From: Bacteroidota bacterium
GTDB lineage: Bacteria > Bacteroidota > Bacteroidia > Bacteroidales > FEN-979
Assembly: GCA_026391355.1 (NCBI GenBank)
Contig: JAPLDH010000077.1
Span: 1-64,000 of the forward strand
Direction: 5' to 3'
Length of the DNA stretch: 64,000 bases
Below the pieces are notes generated by a model, which had not been told where the DNA came from, did no database searches, and saw only the letters and a program-made list of their open reading frames with translations. Both the position numbers and the translations under genes were made by a program. Positions 27,277-37,414 of this stretch are shown in pieces (position 1 is the first letter of the stretch; each line of letters starts with the position of its first letter).

Positions 27277-29196
27277 TTACTTGTCTTTTACTTCCTCAAA
27301 ATCGACATCGGTTACTTCATCATTACCTGTTGGCTGTTTTGCTCCCCCTGTTGAAGGGTCGGCATCTTGCTGAGGTCCACCCTGGGGCGCACCCTGTGTG
27401 TTTTTGTACATTTCTTCGCTGGCAGATTGCCAGATGGTATTCAACTCGGCCATGGCTTTGTCAATTCCAGGAAGATCCTTGTTCTTATGCGCAGCTTTCA
27501 GATCATCTACTGCTTTCTGAATGTTATTTCTTTTGTCAGCAGGGATCTTTTCTCCAAATTCCTTCAGTTGTTTCTCTGTTTGGAAGATCAAAGAATCAGC
27601 CGTATTGAGTTTGTCAATTTCTTCCTTTAACTTTTTATCAGAATCTGAAAAAGCCTGTGCTTCATCCTTCATTCGTTTGATCTCGCTTTCAGACAAGCCG
27701 GAGGAAGCTTCAATACGAATCTGTTGTGATTTCCCGGTTGCTTTATCTTTTGCAGTAACATGCAGGATCCCATTTGCATCAATATCAAAAGTGACTTCAA
27801 CCTGCGGGATTCCACGTGGAGCAAGCGGGATTCCATCGAGGTGGAAACGGCCAATGCTTTTATTCTGGTTTGCCATGGGGCGTTCACCTTGCAGGACATG
27901 AATTTCTACCGTAGTCTGACTATCTGCAGCAGTTGAAAAGACTTCGGATTTTTTCGTAGGTATAGTAGTATTGGATTCTATCAGCCGTGTCATTACACCG
28001 CCAAGGGTTTCAATACCCAGTGACAATGGCGTGACATCCAGGAGCAGCACATCCTTCACCTCTCCTGTCAGAACACCTCCCTGAATGGCAGCTCCGACAG
28101 CCACCACTTCATCCGGGTTTACACCTTTGGAAGGTTCTTTTCCAAAGAAATCCTTTACGATCTTTTGAACCAGAGGAATTCTTGTTGAACCACCAACCAG
28201 GATCACTTCATCGATATCAGAAGGTTTGAGTCCGGCATCCTTCATTGCGTTCTGGCAAGGTGGAATCGTAGATTGCACCATCTTATCTATCAACTGTTCA
28301 AATTTTGAACGTGTCAGTTTTTTCACCAGGTGCTTTGGAATTCCATCCACCGGCATAATATATGGCAGATTGATTTCTGTTTCAATGGAACTGGATAATT
28401 CAATTTTAGCTTTTTCTGCGGCTTCCTTCAAACGTTGTAACGCCATTGGATCTTTCCTGAGGTCAATTCCTTCGTCCTTCAGAAATTCATCAGCAAGCCA
28501 GTCAATGATCAGGTGGTCAAAATCATCACCTCCAAGGTGAGTGTTCCCATTGGTTGATTTTACTTCAAACACCCCTTCTCCCAATTCAAGAATTGAGATA
28601 TCAAAGGTTCCTCCGCCAAGATCATATACTGCTACTTTAATGTCCCTGTGTTTTTTGTCAAGGCCATATGCCAAAGCAGCAGCGGTGGGTTCATTGATGA
28701 TCCTTTTCACGATAAGCCCGGCAATTTCGCCGGCTTCCTTTGTTGCCTGACGCTGAGAGTCGCTAAAATATGCTGGTACGGTAATTACCGCTTCCTTTAT
28801 TTCCTGTCCCAGATAATCTTCGGCTGTCTTCCTCATCTTTTGAAGGATCATGGCAGAAATTTCCTGTGGTGAATACAATTTCCCGTTGATATCCACACGG
28901 GGTGTGGCATTATCACCACGCTCGACTTTATAAGGTACTCTTTTTGTTTCCGTCTGTACCTGATCCCATCCTTCGCCCATAAACCTCTTAATGGAAAAGA
29001 CTGTATTCTTTGCATTGGTAATGGCCTGACGTTTTGCAGGATCCCCAACTTTTCGTTCCCCGTTATCAATAAAAGCTACAATTGATGGAGTTGTTCTTCT
29101 TCCTTCGCTATTCGGGATCACAACGGGTTCATTTCCTTCCATTACAGCTACGCATGAATTGGTTGTTCCTAAATCTATTCCTATAATTTTGCCCAT
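27277..29196 (-). CDS. dnaK: Molecular chaperone DnaK (Hsp70)
   Basis: 639 aa from ATG 29196 ([21 protein letters not shown]). A reading from further upstream would add 18 non-conserved residues. It has the ATPase domain with the GTTNS phosphate loop, [26 protein letters not shown] and [14 protein letters not shown], then the substrate-binding domain ([20 protein letters not shown]) and a C-terminal lid ending in a Gly/Gln/Pro-rich tail with the terminal EEVKDK. It folds and protects cytoplasmic proteins together with DnaJ and GrpE, neither of which is nearby. No CIRCE or other heat-shock operator was found upstream. Confidence 0.98.
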   Translation of the reverse strand: MGKIIGIDLGTTNSCVAVMEGNEPVVIPNSEGRRTTPSIVAFIDNGERKVGDPAKRQAITNAKNTVFSIKRFMGEGWDQVQTETKRVPYKVERGDNATPRVDINGKLYSPQEISAMILQKMRKTAEDYLGQEIKEAVITVPAYFSDSQRQATKEAGEIAGLIVKRIINEPTAAALAYGLDKKHRDIKVAVYDLGGGTFDISILELGEGVFEVKSTNGNTHLGGDDFDHLIIDWLADEFLKDEGIDLRKDPMALQRLKEAAEKAKIELSSSIETEINLPYIMPVDGIPKHLVKKLTRSKFEQLIDKMVQSTIPPCQNAMKDAGLKPSDIDEVILVGGSTRIPLVQKIVKDFFGKEPSKGVNPDEVVAVGAAIQGGVLTGEVKDVLLLDVTPLSLGIETLGGVMTRLIESNTTIPTKKSEVFSTAADSQTTVEIHVLQGERPMANQNKSIGRFHLDGIPLAPRGIPQVEVTFDIDANGILHVTAKDKATGKSQQIRIEASSGLSESEIKRMKDEAQAFSDSDKKLKEEIDKLNTADSLIFQTEKQLKEFGEKIPADKRNNIQKAVDDLKAAHKNKDLPGIDKAMAELNTIWQSASEEMYKNTQGAPQGGPQQDADPSTGGAKQPTGNDEVTDVDFEEVKDK

Positions 29197-29318
29197 TTTA
29201 ATAAATTTTGCAGTGAATAATTGGTATGTTTCCAGCCGTTGTTCAATCATTATGCCAAAGCAGGAATCATGTCATTGATATGACAAAAAGACAGAAAAAT
29301 TATTGGGAAAAAGGAGGG

Positions 29319-30344
29319 TCAGAAGTTAAGATCCTTGGTAAACTGGTTTGTTTTTAGTGAATCACGCATTACCTGACTGACCCTGAGACTATCAATTCTG
29401 GTAGTCATGATAGTAGAGAAAAGCCCGATACCATTGGTGATATTTGAATAGGTCGGCCGTTCCTGAATGATTGTGTTCGAAGGAGCCGTTACATTCATAT
29501 AGGTATTCAGATCATCACCAGCTACTGTGAAAAGATAATCGACATAATTAGCATGCCGGGTCACATTTGGGTTGACCGGGATCTGACTTTTCATGGCAGA
29601 ATAGAGCCCGTTACCAAAGAAAGTAACGTTAGGATCAGGTTTCTGTTCCCCTCCCGATAGCGAGTTGGATAATAAATTATTGAATACAATCCAGTCAACG
29701 GTTTTAGAAACAGTATCAACGGATGAATATTCGGAATAATGTAAACGAATGAGCAGTTGATACCTTCTTCCGTTTTTGGAAGTATAAAATTCCAATGAGA
29801 TCGAGTGATTGGGCAAGATGGTTACTGTGTTTCCTTTTTGCGGTTTACTAACTGTCATCGGGTTAACCAGTGGTGTTTTTGCGGTGATGATTTTACCAGT
29901 TTTTTTCTCAGCGATATTCAGCTTATAGAAAAAGGTTGTGTCAGAATTATCCTTCTTGAGCTTATTCTTAGTAAAGTAAACAAGCTGATAGGGGTAATAA
30001 AAGATAGAATCACCGGGTTGTTTATTAGCAATCGTAAGGGTATCAAATGTATATGTATTTTTAAGCACAGGTGTACCCATGGAGACTTCATAATATTCTT
30101 CCAATTTGACATCCAGTTTATCAGGATAGGTGCTGGAATCGGGGATTTTTGCAAATGCCAGCGCATTTCCTTCACCCAGGAATGCTTTGGTAATTTTCAC
30201 AAAACTAGTATCTTTATTTTGGTTCAGTAAACCATAAACAACGGTAATGTCCTGCCATTTTTCATTCACATCCAATTTGTTTGAGCAGTCATAAAGAAGG
30301 GGTATCAGACAGAATAAAATAAACAGGTGTCTAAAATTTCTCAT
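29319..30344 (-). CDS. Lipoprotein, DUF4249-like
   Basis: 341 aa from ATG 30344 (MRNFRHLFILFCLIPLLYDC). The leader ends at Cys20, although Asp just before the cysteine is unusual for a lipobox. The mature N-terminus (VVYGLLNQNKDTSFVKITKAFLG) resembles DUF4249 lipoproteins, which start with a 'VV.GLL' beta strand and a list of Ig-like strands; this assignment is tentative. An upstream ATG at 30380 would add 12 residues. It sits between dnaK and panB, divergent from panB. Confidence 0.6.
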   Translation of the reverse strand: MRNFRHLFILFCLIPLLYDCSNKLDVNEKWQDITVVYGLLNQNKDTSFVKITKAFLGEGNALAFAKIPDSSTYPDKLDVKLEEYYEVSMGTPVLKNTYTFDTLTIANKQPGDSIFYYPYQLVYFTKNKLKKDNSDTTFFYKLNIAEKKTGKIITAKTPLVNPMTVSKPQKGNTVTILPNHSISLEFYTSKNGRRYQLLIRLHYSEYSSVDTVSKTVDWIVFNNLLSNSLSGGEQKPDPNVTFFGNGLYSAMKSQIPVNPNVTRHANYVDYLFTVAGDDLNTYMNVTAPSNTIIQERPTYSNITNGIGLFSTIMTTRIDSLRVSQVMRDSLKTNQFTKDLNF

Positions 30345-30413
30345 GGGAAGAAACATCAGGTTAAGATCGAATATAATCAAGAGAGAAACGCAACTTAATT
30401 TTAATTATTGTCG

Positions 30414-30421
30414 TAGCTTTG
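30414..30421 (+). promoter_or_regulatory. -7 box of panB
   Basis: TAGCTTTG matches TAnnTTTG, 17 nt before ATG 30439, so the leader is only about 10 nt. No clear -33. Confidence 0.5.
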
Positions 30422-30438
30422 CCATTTAAATCAAGGAT

Positions 30439-31257
30439 ATGACAGCTTCATACAGAAATGTTCAGAAAGTCACCACACATGTTCTTCAGGAGATGAAGCT
30501 TCAGGGTGAAAAGATTGCCATGTTAACAGCCTATGATTTTTCCTTTGCAAAAATTCTTGATGGAGCGGGTATTGATGTGATCCTTGTGGGTGATTCTGCT
30601 TCGAATGTTATGGCAGGACATACATCGACACTCCCGATCACGCTGAATGAAATGATCTATCATGGTTGCTCTGTTGTAAGAGGTGTAAAACGTGCGCTGG
30701 TGATAATTGATATGCCTTTTGGTACTTACCAGGGGAATTCCAAGGAAGCCCTCAGTTCAGCGATCCGGATCATGAAGGAAACAGGAGCTGACGCTGTTAA
30801 GCTTGAAGGTGGAAAAGAGGTGCTGGAATCGGTTGACCGTATCCTTTCGGCCGGCATTCCGGTGATGGGACATTTGGGGCTGACACCTCAGTCGATTCAT
30901 AAGTTCGGGACCTATGTTGTTCGTGCCAGCACTGAAGATGAGGCTAATAAACTTGTAGATGATGCCCATCTGCTCAGCAATGCAGGATGTTTTGGCATTG
31001 TGCTTGAAAAGATCCCGGCTAAACTTGCAGAACGTGTTACCAGGGAGGTAAAGATCCCGATCATTGGAATCGGTGCCGGTAAAGAGGTTGACGGGCAAGT
31101 ACTTGTGATTCATGATATGCTTGGGATTACCCAGGAATTTTCACCGAGGTTTCTTCGCAGGTACCACAATTTATCAGAAGAGATCAAGGGTTCTGTCACC
31201 GCTTATATTAACGATGTCAAATCGCTTGATTTCCCGAATGAACGGGAGCAGTATTGA
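30439..31257 (+). CDS. panB: Ketopantoate hydroxymethyltransferase PanB
   Basis: 272 aa. Adds a hydroxymethyl group from methylene-tetrahydrofolate to alpha-ketoisovalerate, the first committed step to pantothenate (vitamin B5) and CoA. Hallmarks: [25 protein letters not shown], the metal-binding DMPFGTYQ and KLEGG, and HLGLTPQS with IGIGAG near the C-terminus. The length is normal. It overlaps the next gene region by a few bases, so it is the head of a panB-rluA-like-DUF4271 run. panC and panD are 20 kb downstream. Confidence 0.97.
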   Translation: MTASYRNVQKVTTHVLQEMKLQGEKIAMLTAYDFSFAKILDGAGIDVILVGDSASNVMAGHTSTLPITLNEMIYHGCSVVRGVKRALVIIDMPFGTYQGNSKEALSSAIRIMKETGADAVKLEGGKEVLESVDRILSAGIPVMGHLGLTPQSIHKFGTYVVRASTEDEANKLVDDAHLLSNAGCFGIVLEKIPAKLAERVTREVKIPIIGIGAGKEVDGQVLVIHDMLGITQEFSPRFLRRYHNLSEEIKGSVTAYINDVKSLDFPNEREQY

Positions 31258-31262
31258 CGAAT

Positions 31263-31979
31263 ATGCCTGTGACCGGGAAAGAGATCCTTTATGAAGATAA
31301 CCATCTTCTGATATTCAACAAGCAACCTTCACAGATTGTTCAAGGGGATAAAACCGGGGATATACCACTCAGTGAGCTTTTAAAGGAGTTCATCAAGGAA
31401 CGCGACAAGAAGCCGGGCAATGTTTTTCTTGGGGTTGTTCACAGGCTGGACCGTCCGGTAAGCGGAGCAGTAATTTTTTCAAAAACCGGTAAAGCGCTGA
31501 GCCGGTTGAACAATATGCTGAAGAATGGGGAAATCCATAAAACTTATTGGGTGGTAGTAAAGAATCGTCCACCAGAAGATAAAGGGCATCTAGTGAATTT
31601 TCTGAGAAGGGACGAGAAGAAAAACAAATCCTTTGCCTATGACAAGCCGGTTATAGATTCACAAAAGGCAGAACTCACCTATGAACTTCTTGCCTTTAGT
31701 CAGAATTACTATCTGTTAGGGGTAAATCTGCTTACAGGACGTCATCATCAGATCAGGGCACAATTGGCAAAAATAGGTTGCCCGGTAAAGGGAGATCTGA
31801 AATATGGCTTTGACCGTTCAAATCCTGATGGATCGATCCATTTGCATGCGCGTAAACTTGAACTGATTCACCCGGTTAAAAAAGAGAACCTGATAATTGT
31901 AGCGCCTCCCCCGCTGGAACCGCTATGGAATTACTTTTTATCTAACTTGCAGCACGAAAAGAAAGAATCGTTCCAGTGA
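31263..31979 (+). CDS. RluA-family pseudouridine synthase
   Basis: 238 aa from ATG 31263, with GGGAG upstream. TTG 31254 is an alternative that overlaps panB. It isomerises uridine to pseudouridine in RNA. The catalytic motif GVVHRLDRPVSGAVIFSKT holds the catalytic aspartate in HRLD, and LLTGRHHQIRAQL is the second conserved block. It lacks an S4 domain and is short, like the single-domain RluA-type enzymes; the exact rRNA or tRNA target cannot be told. Confidence 0.92.
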   Translation: MPVTGKEILYEDNHLLIFNKQPSQIVQGDKTGDIPLSELLKEFIKERDKKPGNVFLGVVHRLDRPVSGAVIFSKTGKALSRLNNMLKNGEIHKTYWVVVKNRPPEDKGHLVNFLRRDEKKNKSFAYDKPVIDSQKAELTYELLAFSQNYYLLGVNLLTGRHHQIRAQLAKIGCPVKGDLKYGFDRSNPDGSIHLHARKLELIHPVKKENLIIVAPPPLEPLWNYFLSNLQHEKKESFQ

Positions 31980-32809
31980 TGACCTCCTCTTCCCTGATAT
32001 TCCGGGATACCGCTGCAAATGCTACTTGTCATGACACGACAGTAGAGATGCAAAGCATCGTTTTTCCTGCAACGCCGCCAAAAATATCGTTTTTCACCAC
32101 CCATCAGCTTAAACCGAAAGGCATGTATCCTGTTTCATATATACATTATCAGCAGGATTGGATCCTTATTTTGTTTTTATTATGCTTCCTCCTTCTCGCC
32201 TGGATCCAGGTGTTCAATGCTAAGAGATTTCGCCAGATTTTACAGGCTCCATTCTCAAAACGTTTTCATAACCAGATGATAAGAGACGGTAACTTATTCA
32301 ATGAGCGTATTTCAATTGCATTGGGTATTATCTATTTTATTACAGCCGGGCTGATGATATACCAAGCCGATATGCTCCTGCCTGATCACTTCCCTAAAAA
32401 CATAGAAGGGATTTATCTGTATCTCCTGATTATCTTCTGCCTATTAATCTTCTGGCTATTGAAGATCAGTATAATCCGGATACTGGAAACCATCTTTAAG
32501 ACCTATCATGCTTCCAGCGATTACATGTTGAACATTCTGTTAATGAATGTATTGTCTGGTCTTTTACTGTTGCCTTTGCTAATTTTGGTGATCTACCTGA
32601 AATCCGGATTTCTTCTTTATATCTGTTTGATTTTATTTTCGATCCTGTTTGTTTTTAGGTTGGTGAGGGGGTTTACAATAGGAATGTCGTACTCAAAATT
32701 TTCCTATTTGTTATTATTTGTGTATCTTTGCACCCTTGAAATTTTACCATTGATCATCCTTGCAAAACTCACTCTTACATATTACCATTCTACTATTCAT
32801 GTATATTAA
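31976..32809 (+). CDS. DUF4271 membrane protein
   Basis: 277 aa, overlapping the previous gene by 4 nt (ATGA). After a variable N-terminal stretch of about 55 residues come about six hydrophobic segments (WILILFLLCFLLLAWIQVF, ISIALGIIYFITAGLMIY, YLYLLIIFCLLIFWLL, LLLPLLILVIYL, LLYICLILFSILFVF, YLLLFVYLCTLEILPLIIL). The segment FNAKRFRQILQAPFSKRF is typical for DUF4271, a family I know only from Bacteroidota, usually just before hemD as here. The function is unknown. The N-terminus contains an odd repeat-like palindrome (see findings). Confidence 0.85.
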   Translation: MMTSSSLIFRDTAANATCHDTTVEMQSIVFPATPPKISFFTTHQLKPKGMYPVSYIHYQQDWILILFLLCFLLLAWIQVFNAKRFRQILQAPFSKRFHNQMIRDGNLFNERISIALGIIYFITAGLMIYQADMLLPDHFPKNIEGIYLYLLIIFCLLIFWLLKISIIRILETIFKTYHASSDYMLNILLMNVLSGLLLLPLLILVIYLKSGFLLYICLILFSILFVFRLVRGFTIGMSYSKFSYLLLFVYLCTLEILPLIILAKLTLTYYHSTIHVY

Positions 32810-32840
32810 TCCTGGGATTGCAAATTAAAAATTCACAATC

Positions 32841-33593
32841 TTGAAAATAAAAAATATACTAGTCACTCAGCCCCAACCTGTAGAATTTGAAAAATCTCCT
32901 TACGGTGAATTGTCCAGAAAATTTAATGTAACCATTACTTTCCGGGAATTTATTTCAATTGAAGGGATCCAGGCCAAGGATTTCCGCAAAGACCGGATCA
33001 ACATCCTGGATTATTCGGCTGTTATATTCACTTCCAAGAATGCAGTTGACCATTTTTTCAGGATTTGCAAAGAAATGAGGGTTGATGTTCCAGATGCGAT
33101 GAAATATTTCAGTATCTCTGAATCAACCGCGTATTACCTTCAGAAATACGTACAATACCGTAAAAGAAAGGTCTTCCATAGTAAGGAAAATTATTTAACT
33201 TTACTTGAACTGATCAAAAAGCACAAGAATGAGAAGTTCTTGCTGCCCTGTTCAGATGTTCATAAGCAGGAAATCCCGAAAATGCTTGAGGAAAACAAAA
33301 TCATCTATAAAAAAGCCATTATTTACAGAACTATGTCAAGTGACCTGTCAGATGTGAATATTGGAAATTTTGATCTGATCGTTTTTTTCAGTCCTTCAGG
33401 CATCTCAGCACTCGTCAAAAATTTCCCGGGATATAAACAAAACAATACGATAATTGGCGCCTTTGGCCCATCTACCGCAAAAGCAATCGAAGATGCCGGT
33501 CTTCAATTGAACATTTCGGCACCTTCCCAGACTGCCCCGTCCATGACAATGGCACTCGATCAGTTTCTTCAGAATGAATTGAAGAAAAAGTAA
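32841..33593 (+). CDS. hemD: Uroporphyrinogen-III synthase HemD
   Basis: 250 aa. Cyclises hydroxymethylbilane to uroporphyrinogen III in haem and cobamide synthesis. Sequence identity in this family is low. I rely on the two-lobed layout and on KNILVTQPQP at the start, AVIFTSKNAVDHFF, and DLIVFFSPSGISALVKNFPG with GAFGPSTAKAIEDAGL near the end, which match the family pattern (T/S-S…, FxSPS…, G..TA.a...G). Position after DUF4271 and before rnpA is the usual Bacteroidota order. It starts with TTG or ATG a few bases apart; TTG 32841 is the reading given. Confidence 0.85.
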   Translation: MKIKNILVTQPQPVEFEKSPYGELSRKFNVTITFREFISIEGIQAKDFRKDRINILDYSAVIFTSKNAVDHFFRICKEMRVDVPDAMKYFSISESTAYYLQKYVQYRKRKVFHSKENYLTLLELIKKHKNEKFLLPCSDVHKQEIPKMLEENKIIYKKAIIYRTMSSDLSDVNIGNFDLIVFFSPSGISALVKNFPGYKQNNTIIGAFGPSTAKAIEDAGLQLNISAPSQTAPSMTMALDQFLQNELKKK

Positions 33594-33596
33594 CCC

Positions 33597-33989
33597 ATGA
33601 AGCAAACTTTCAGGAAAGATGAAAGATTGCACAGAAAAAGCCTGATAACGAAACTCTTCGAAGATGGCAATTCGTTCAATGTTCAGCCATTGAGGGTCAC
33701 CACTCTTAGAAGCGATTTTCAATCTGTCTATCCCGTTCAATTGCTCATCAGTGTTCCGCGACATCTTTATAAACGTGCAGTTGACCGTAACCTCCTCAAG
33801 CGCAGGATACGTGAGGGATTCAGGAAAAATAAAGAGGAGTTGTACACCACCCTGGCAGGGAACCGGATCAAACTGCTCATGTGCATCCGTTACCAATCGA
33901 AAGAAATCCTCCCATCCCGGATTATTCAGGATAAAATAAATGTAATTTTGCGACGTTTATTGGAAAGTTATGGGAAGACTTCTGGGTAA
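33597..33989 (+). CDS. rnpA: Ribonuclease P protein component
   Basis: 130 aa. Protein subunit that helps the RNase P RNA bind pre-tRNA leaders. The RNR motif is present ([17 protein letters not shown], about residues 61-77), after [18 protein letters not shown] at the start. The last about 20 bases overlap the yidD gene, the same order as in most bacteria. The RNase P RNA gene itself is not in the window. Confidence 0.95.
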   Translation: MKQTFRKDERLHRKSLITKLFEDGNSFNVQPLRVTTLRSDFQSVYPVQLLISVPRHLYKRAVDRNLLKRRIREGFRKNKEELYTTLAGNRIKLLMCIRYQSKEILPSRIIQDKINVILRRLLESYGKTSG

Positions 33990-34191
33990 ATGTTTTATTG
34001 TTTTAATACGATTTTACCAGGGAGCTATTTCCCCCTACCTGATGCCTTCCTGCAGATTTTCTCCTTCTTGTTCCGCATACGGGATAGAAGCAATTCAAAG
34101 ATACGGACCCTGCAGGGGGGGCTGGCTTACCCTGAAAAGGCTCGCCAGATGCCATCCGTGGGGGGGCAATGGATGCGATCCCGTGCCTTGA
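33970..34191 (+). CDS. yidD: Membrane protein insertion factor YidD
   Basis: 73 aa. Small membrane-associated protein that assists YidC-dependent insertion. The family signature is complete: [61 protein letters not shown], with all conserved Cys and Pro residues. It overlaps rnpA by 20 nt and is followed 43 nt later by the S41 protease start. Confidence 0.95.
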   Translation: MGRLLGKCFIVLIRFYQGAISPYLMPSCRFSPSCSAYGIEAIQRYGPCRGGWLTLKRLARCHPWGGNGCDPVP

Positions 34192-34234
34192 GAGAGATGA
34201 TTTTTGGTTTATTAATTTACAATTCAGACATTTT

Positions 34235-35959
34235 ATGAAAAGGTTAAGTGGTTATTTATTGATAGTTGTATTCATTTTCATGGGATTTCCTCATCTCACA
34301 GCCCAACCACCTGTTAACAATGGTTTTGAAATCCTGAAAAATCTCGATATCTATTCAACACTCGTTAAAGTTTTGAACGATAATTATGTGGATAATATCA
34401 ATCCGGGTGATCTGACTAAAACAGGGATTGATGCAATGCTTGAAACCCTGGATCCTTACACTAATTATATCCCTGAATCGGAAGTCGAGGATTACAGATT
34501 CATCACCACCGGGGAATACGGTGGAATCGGAGCACTGATCCATCAACAGGGGGATTATGTGATCATCAGTGAGCCATATGAAGGGTCACCGGCACAAAAA
34601 AATGATCTCCGCGCCGGTGATAAAATAGTGGAAATCAATAATCAATCTGCTCTAAAAAAATCTTATTCCGACGTCAGTGCGATACTGAAAGGCCAACCCG
34701 GAACATCCATTTCGATGAAAATAATGCGGGAAGGTACCGAAAAACCGATTGAAAAGACCATTACAAGGGAAACCATTAAAGTCGACAACATACCCTATTC
34801 CGGAATGGTGGGTAATGATATCGCCTACATCAAGCTTAACGGTTTCACCCAGAATGCAGGTCAGGAAGTTAAACAAGCTTTTCTTAAACTTAAGGAATCA
34901 CACGATGTAAAAGGAGTGATCATCGATCTGCGTGGAAATGGCGGAGGACTGCTCGATGAAGCGGTGAACATTACCAACATTTTTGTGGATAAAAACCAGG
35001 AAGTAGTGATCACCAAAGGCAAATTACCTGATAAAAACCACACCCACCGTACGATGTATCCACCTGTTGATTTAGCCATACCGCTGGCAATCCTGGTGGA
35101 TAAGGGGAGTGCCTCGGCCAGTGAGATTCTTGCCGGAGCTATACAGGACCTGGATCGTGGGGTGATCATCGGACAGCGCACATTTGGCAAAGGCCTGGTT
35201 CAAAATGTAGTCCCATTGAGTTACAATGCACAGCTAAAAGTGACCGTGGCAAAATATTACATTCCTTCCGGCCGATGTATCCAGGCAATTGATTATTCAC
35301 ATAAAAACAAACAGGGAACCTTTTCCCTTTATCCGGATTCTCTTCTTCATAATTTTAAAACCAAAGACGGAAGGACCGTTGCAGAAGGAAGAGGTATTAA
35401 ACCCGACGTACTTACTTCCCCGGTTGACTACAGCAATATTGCATTGACTCTATATACCAAATATCTGATCTTTGATTATGCAACTTCATTCACCCGTGAA
35501 CACCCTTCAATCCCCTCTGCAGGTAATTTCAGAATCACCGATTCAATCTTCAACGATTTTCAGAAGTTTCTTTCAGGAAAAAATTACACCTATAAAACAA
35601 AAAGTGAGCAATCATTGGAAGATTTGAAGAAGAATGCAGAAAAAGAACATTATTTTGATGCAATGAAACCTGAGTATGATGCACTGGAGAAGCAGATTTC
35701 CAATGATAAAAAAGGTGATCTGATGAAGTTTAAAAAACAGATTGAAAACCTGATTAGGGTTGAAATCGCCGGAAGATATTACTATCAAAAGGGGAAAGTT
35801 CAGGCTTCACTGGCGGAAGATAGTGACCTTGCAACTGCCATATCAACACTGCATGATCCTACTAAGTATAAATCGATCCTTGAAGGTACATATAAACAAC
35901 CCAATCCTCCAAAACCTGAAGATAACAGCAATACAGGTGCAGAAGATTCAGATAATTAA
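34235..35959 (+). CDS. S41 C-terminal processing peptidase
   Basis: 574 aa. I start it at ATG 34235 (MKRLSGYLLIVVFIFMGFPHLTAQ), which gives a signal peptide; the upstream codons in frame overlap yidD. The order is an N-terminal helical part, a PDZ domain (GEYGGIGALIHQQGDYVIISEPYEG … LRAGDKIVEINNQ), then the S41 core. The catalytic Ser294 (KGSASASEI) and Lys319 (GQRTFGKG) are 25 residues apart, as in tail-specific proteases. It cuts the C-termini of periplasmic or envelope proteins. A C-terminal helical extension of about 130 residues ends in an acidic Asn/Asp-rich tail. Confidence 0.93.
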   Translation: MKRLSGYLLIVVFIFMGFPHLTAQPPVNNGFEILKNLDIYSTLVKVLNDNYVDNINPGDLTKTGIDAMLETLDPYTNYIPESEVEDYRFITTGEYGGIGALIHQQGDYVIISEPYEGSPAQKNDLRAGDKIVEINNQSALKKSYSDVSAILKGQPGTSISMKIMREGTEKPIEKTITRETIKVDNIPYSGMVGNDIAYIKLNGFTQNAGQEVKQAFLKLKESHDVKGVIIDLRGNGGGLLDEAVNITNIFVDKNQEVVITKGKLPDKNHTHRTMYPPVDLAIPLAILVDKGSASASEILAGAIQDLDRGVIIGQRTFGKGLVQNVVPLSYNAQLKVTVAKYYIPSGRCIQAIDYSHKNKQGTFSLYPDSLLHNFKTKDGRTVAEGRGIKPDVLTSPVDYSNIALTLYTKYLIFDYATSFTREHPSIPSAGNFRITDSIFNDFQKFLSGKNYTYKTKSEQSLEDLKKNAEKEHYFDAMKPEYDALEKQISNDKKGDLMKFKKQIENLIRVEIAGRYYYQKGKVQASLAEDSDLATAISTLHDPTKYKSILEGTYKQPNPPKPEDNSNTGAEDSDN

Positions 35960-35984
35960 TCACCCGTAACTCAAAAATAATTAC

Positions 35985-36992
35985 ATGAAATTCAAAATTT
36001 TCCTGGTCATTGCTGCACTCTTTCTTTTGGTTGCAGCAAAGAATGACAAACCCGCCTACCGGATCTTCAATGCCAAAGGGAGATCGATGAGTTATGCTGA
36101 TTTGCTGGATGAAGCAAAGAAAGCAGATGTAGTATTTTTTGGTGAGATCCATGATAACCCGGTTTGCCATTGGCTGGAACTTCAACTGACAAAAGATCTT
36201 TATAAGATCAAAAAAGAGAAACTTATACTGGGAGCCGAGATGTTTGAAACCGACAACAGCTTATTGCTGAAAGAGTATATTTCAAAAATGATCCGAAAGA
36301 AGGATTTTGAAGCGGAGGCAAAGCTGTGGCCGAATTATAAAACCGATTATGCGCCAATCGTTGATTTTGCCAGTGAGCATGGAATAAAATTCATCGCAAC
36401 AAACATTCCCCGTAGATTCGCTGCCATTGTGAACCTGAAAGGGTTTGAAGGTCTCGACAGTATCATGGCAAATGAACGCGGTTTGATAGCATCCTTACCG
36501 ATCAAATACAACCCTCAACTGGGATGTTACAAGAACATGCTTGACATGATGGGTCCGGAAGCAGCCGCGATGCATATGGGTGATAACATTGCCAAGGCAC
36601 AGGCCATCAAGGATGCTACAATGGGACAAACCCTTTTTAAAAATCTTGATTTCGGCCAAACCATTTTACATTTCAACGGGAGTTACCACAGTGATAATTA
36701 TGAAGGGATCGTTTGGTATCTGAAGGAATTTAACAAGCGAACATCCATTGACCTAAAGATACTGACCATTTCCTCTGTCGAGCAGGCCGACCTTGATGAC
36801 CTCTCCAACGAGAACCTTCACAGGGCTGATTTTATTTTATGTTTTCCCGAGGATATGATTAAATCGCAGGTTCCCTCGGGAACAACAGTGATGCCCCCAA
36901 TGCCAAAAACCATGCCCGCTGTCCAGAATGATAAACCCGCAACAGCCGATACGAGTGATACCGATATGGAGGTTGATGAGGATGATGATTAA
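35985..36992 (+). CDS. ChaN-like haem-binding family protein
   Basis: 335 aa, 25 nt behind the protease. The family signature is clear: VVFFGEIHDNPVCHWLELQL at about residues 46-65 (the G-E-x-H-D…H block), GAEMFETDN and HMGDNIAKAQAIKDATM, then LHFNGSYHSD. ChaN proteins of proteobacteria are haem-binding lipoproteins. This one has an N-terminal signal-like segment but no lipobox cysteine, so it is probably a soluble secreted or periplasmic form. The C-terminus is Asp/Glu-rich (DTDMEVDEDDD). Confidence 0.87.
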   Translation: MKFKIFLVIAALFLLVAAKNDKPAYRIFNAKGRSMSYADLLDEAKKADVVFFGEIHDNPVCHWLELQLTKDLYKIKKEKLILGAEMFETDNSLLLKEYISKMIRKKDFEAEAKLWPNYKTDYAPIVDFASEHGIKFIATNIPRRFAAIVNLKGFEGLDSIMANERGLIASLPIKYNPQLGCYKNMLDMMGPEAAAMHMGDNIAKAQAIKDATMGQTLFKNLDFGQTILHFNGSYHSDNYEGIVWYLKEFNKRTSIDLKILTISSVEQADLDDLSNENLHRADFILCFPEDMIKSQVPSGTTVMPPMPKTMPAVQNDKPATADTSDTDMEVDEDDD

Positions 36993-36998
36993 TGCCTG

Positions 36999-37400
36999 CT
37001 ATGCAAAAGTAAAATAAGCATTGATCAGAAAATTCCAAAGTGTGACGATGATGGTTGCTATCAGTTTTGCAAGATAGAAATTCCATTTAAATCTTCCTGA
37101 GAAGATATAGATAATCAGGCTACTGAGACCAAGGCCAATCAATGCTATGATAAAGAACCGGGAAAATTCACCGGTAATATCAGGGTTTTTACTATGGAAT
37201 GTCCATAACCTGTTTAGAAAATAATTTGTCGTTGCCGCGGTTGAAAATCCGATCGCATTTGCATAATATTTCTGAAGTTTAACAACCTCCTTAAAGAAAT
37301 AAGTGATCCCAAAATCCACAAAAACACCTGTGAATCCTACGATACAAAATTTAACAAATTTGAAAAGGAATGCTTTATCAAGTATTGATGAAAAATCCAT
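36999..37400 (-). CDS. GtrA family membrane protein
   Basis: 133 aa with four membrane segments. GtrA-type proteins carry polyprenyl-linked sugars across the membrane or assist cell-wall glycosyltransferases. The pattern FCIVGFTGVFVDFGITYFF, then NAIGFSTAATTNYFLNRLWTF (the N-F-x-x-N-R-x-(W/Y)-(T/V)-F hallmark), is complete, as is LWNFLINAYFTF at the end. No glycosyltransferase gene is adjacent. It converges with the ChaN-like gene, 6 nt between the stops. Confidence 0.93.
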   Translation of the reverse strand: MDFSSILDKAFLFKFVKFCIVGFTGVFVDFGITYFFKEVVKLQKYYANAIGFSTAATTNYFLNRLWTFHSKNPDITGEFSRFFIIALIGLGLSSLIIYIFSGRFKWNFYLAKLIATIIVTLWNFLINAYFTFA

Positions 37401-37414
37401 AAAACAACAATTGG

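Noticed and set aside
27330-28872. Open frames on the plus strand opposite dnaK
   Set aside because: dnaK is complete and highly conserved; the opposite frames are overlap artefacts known for this gene.
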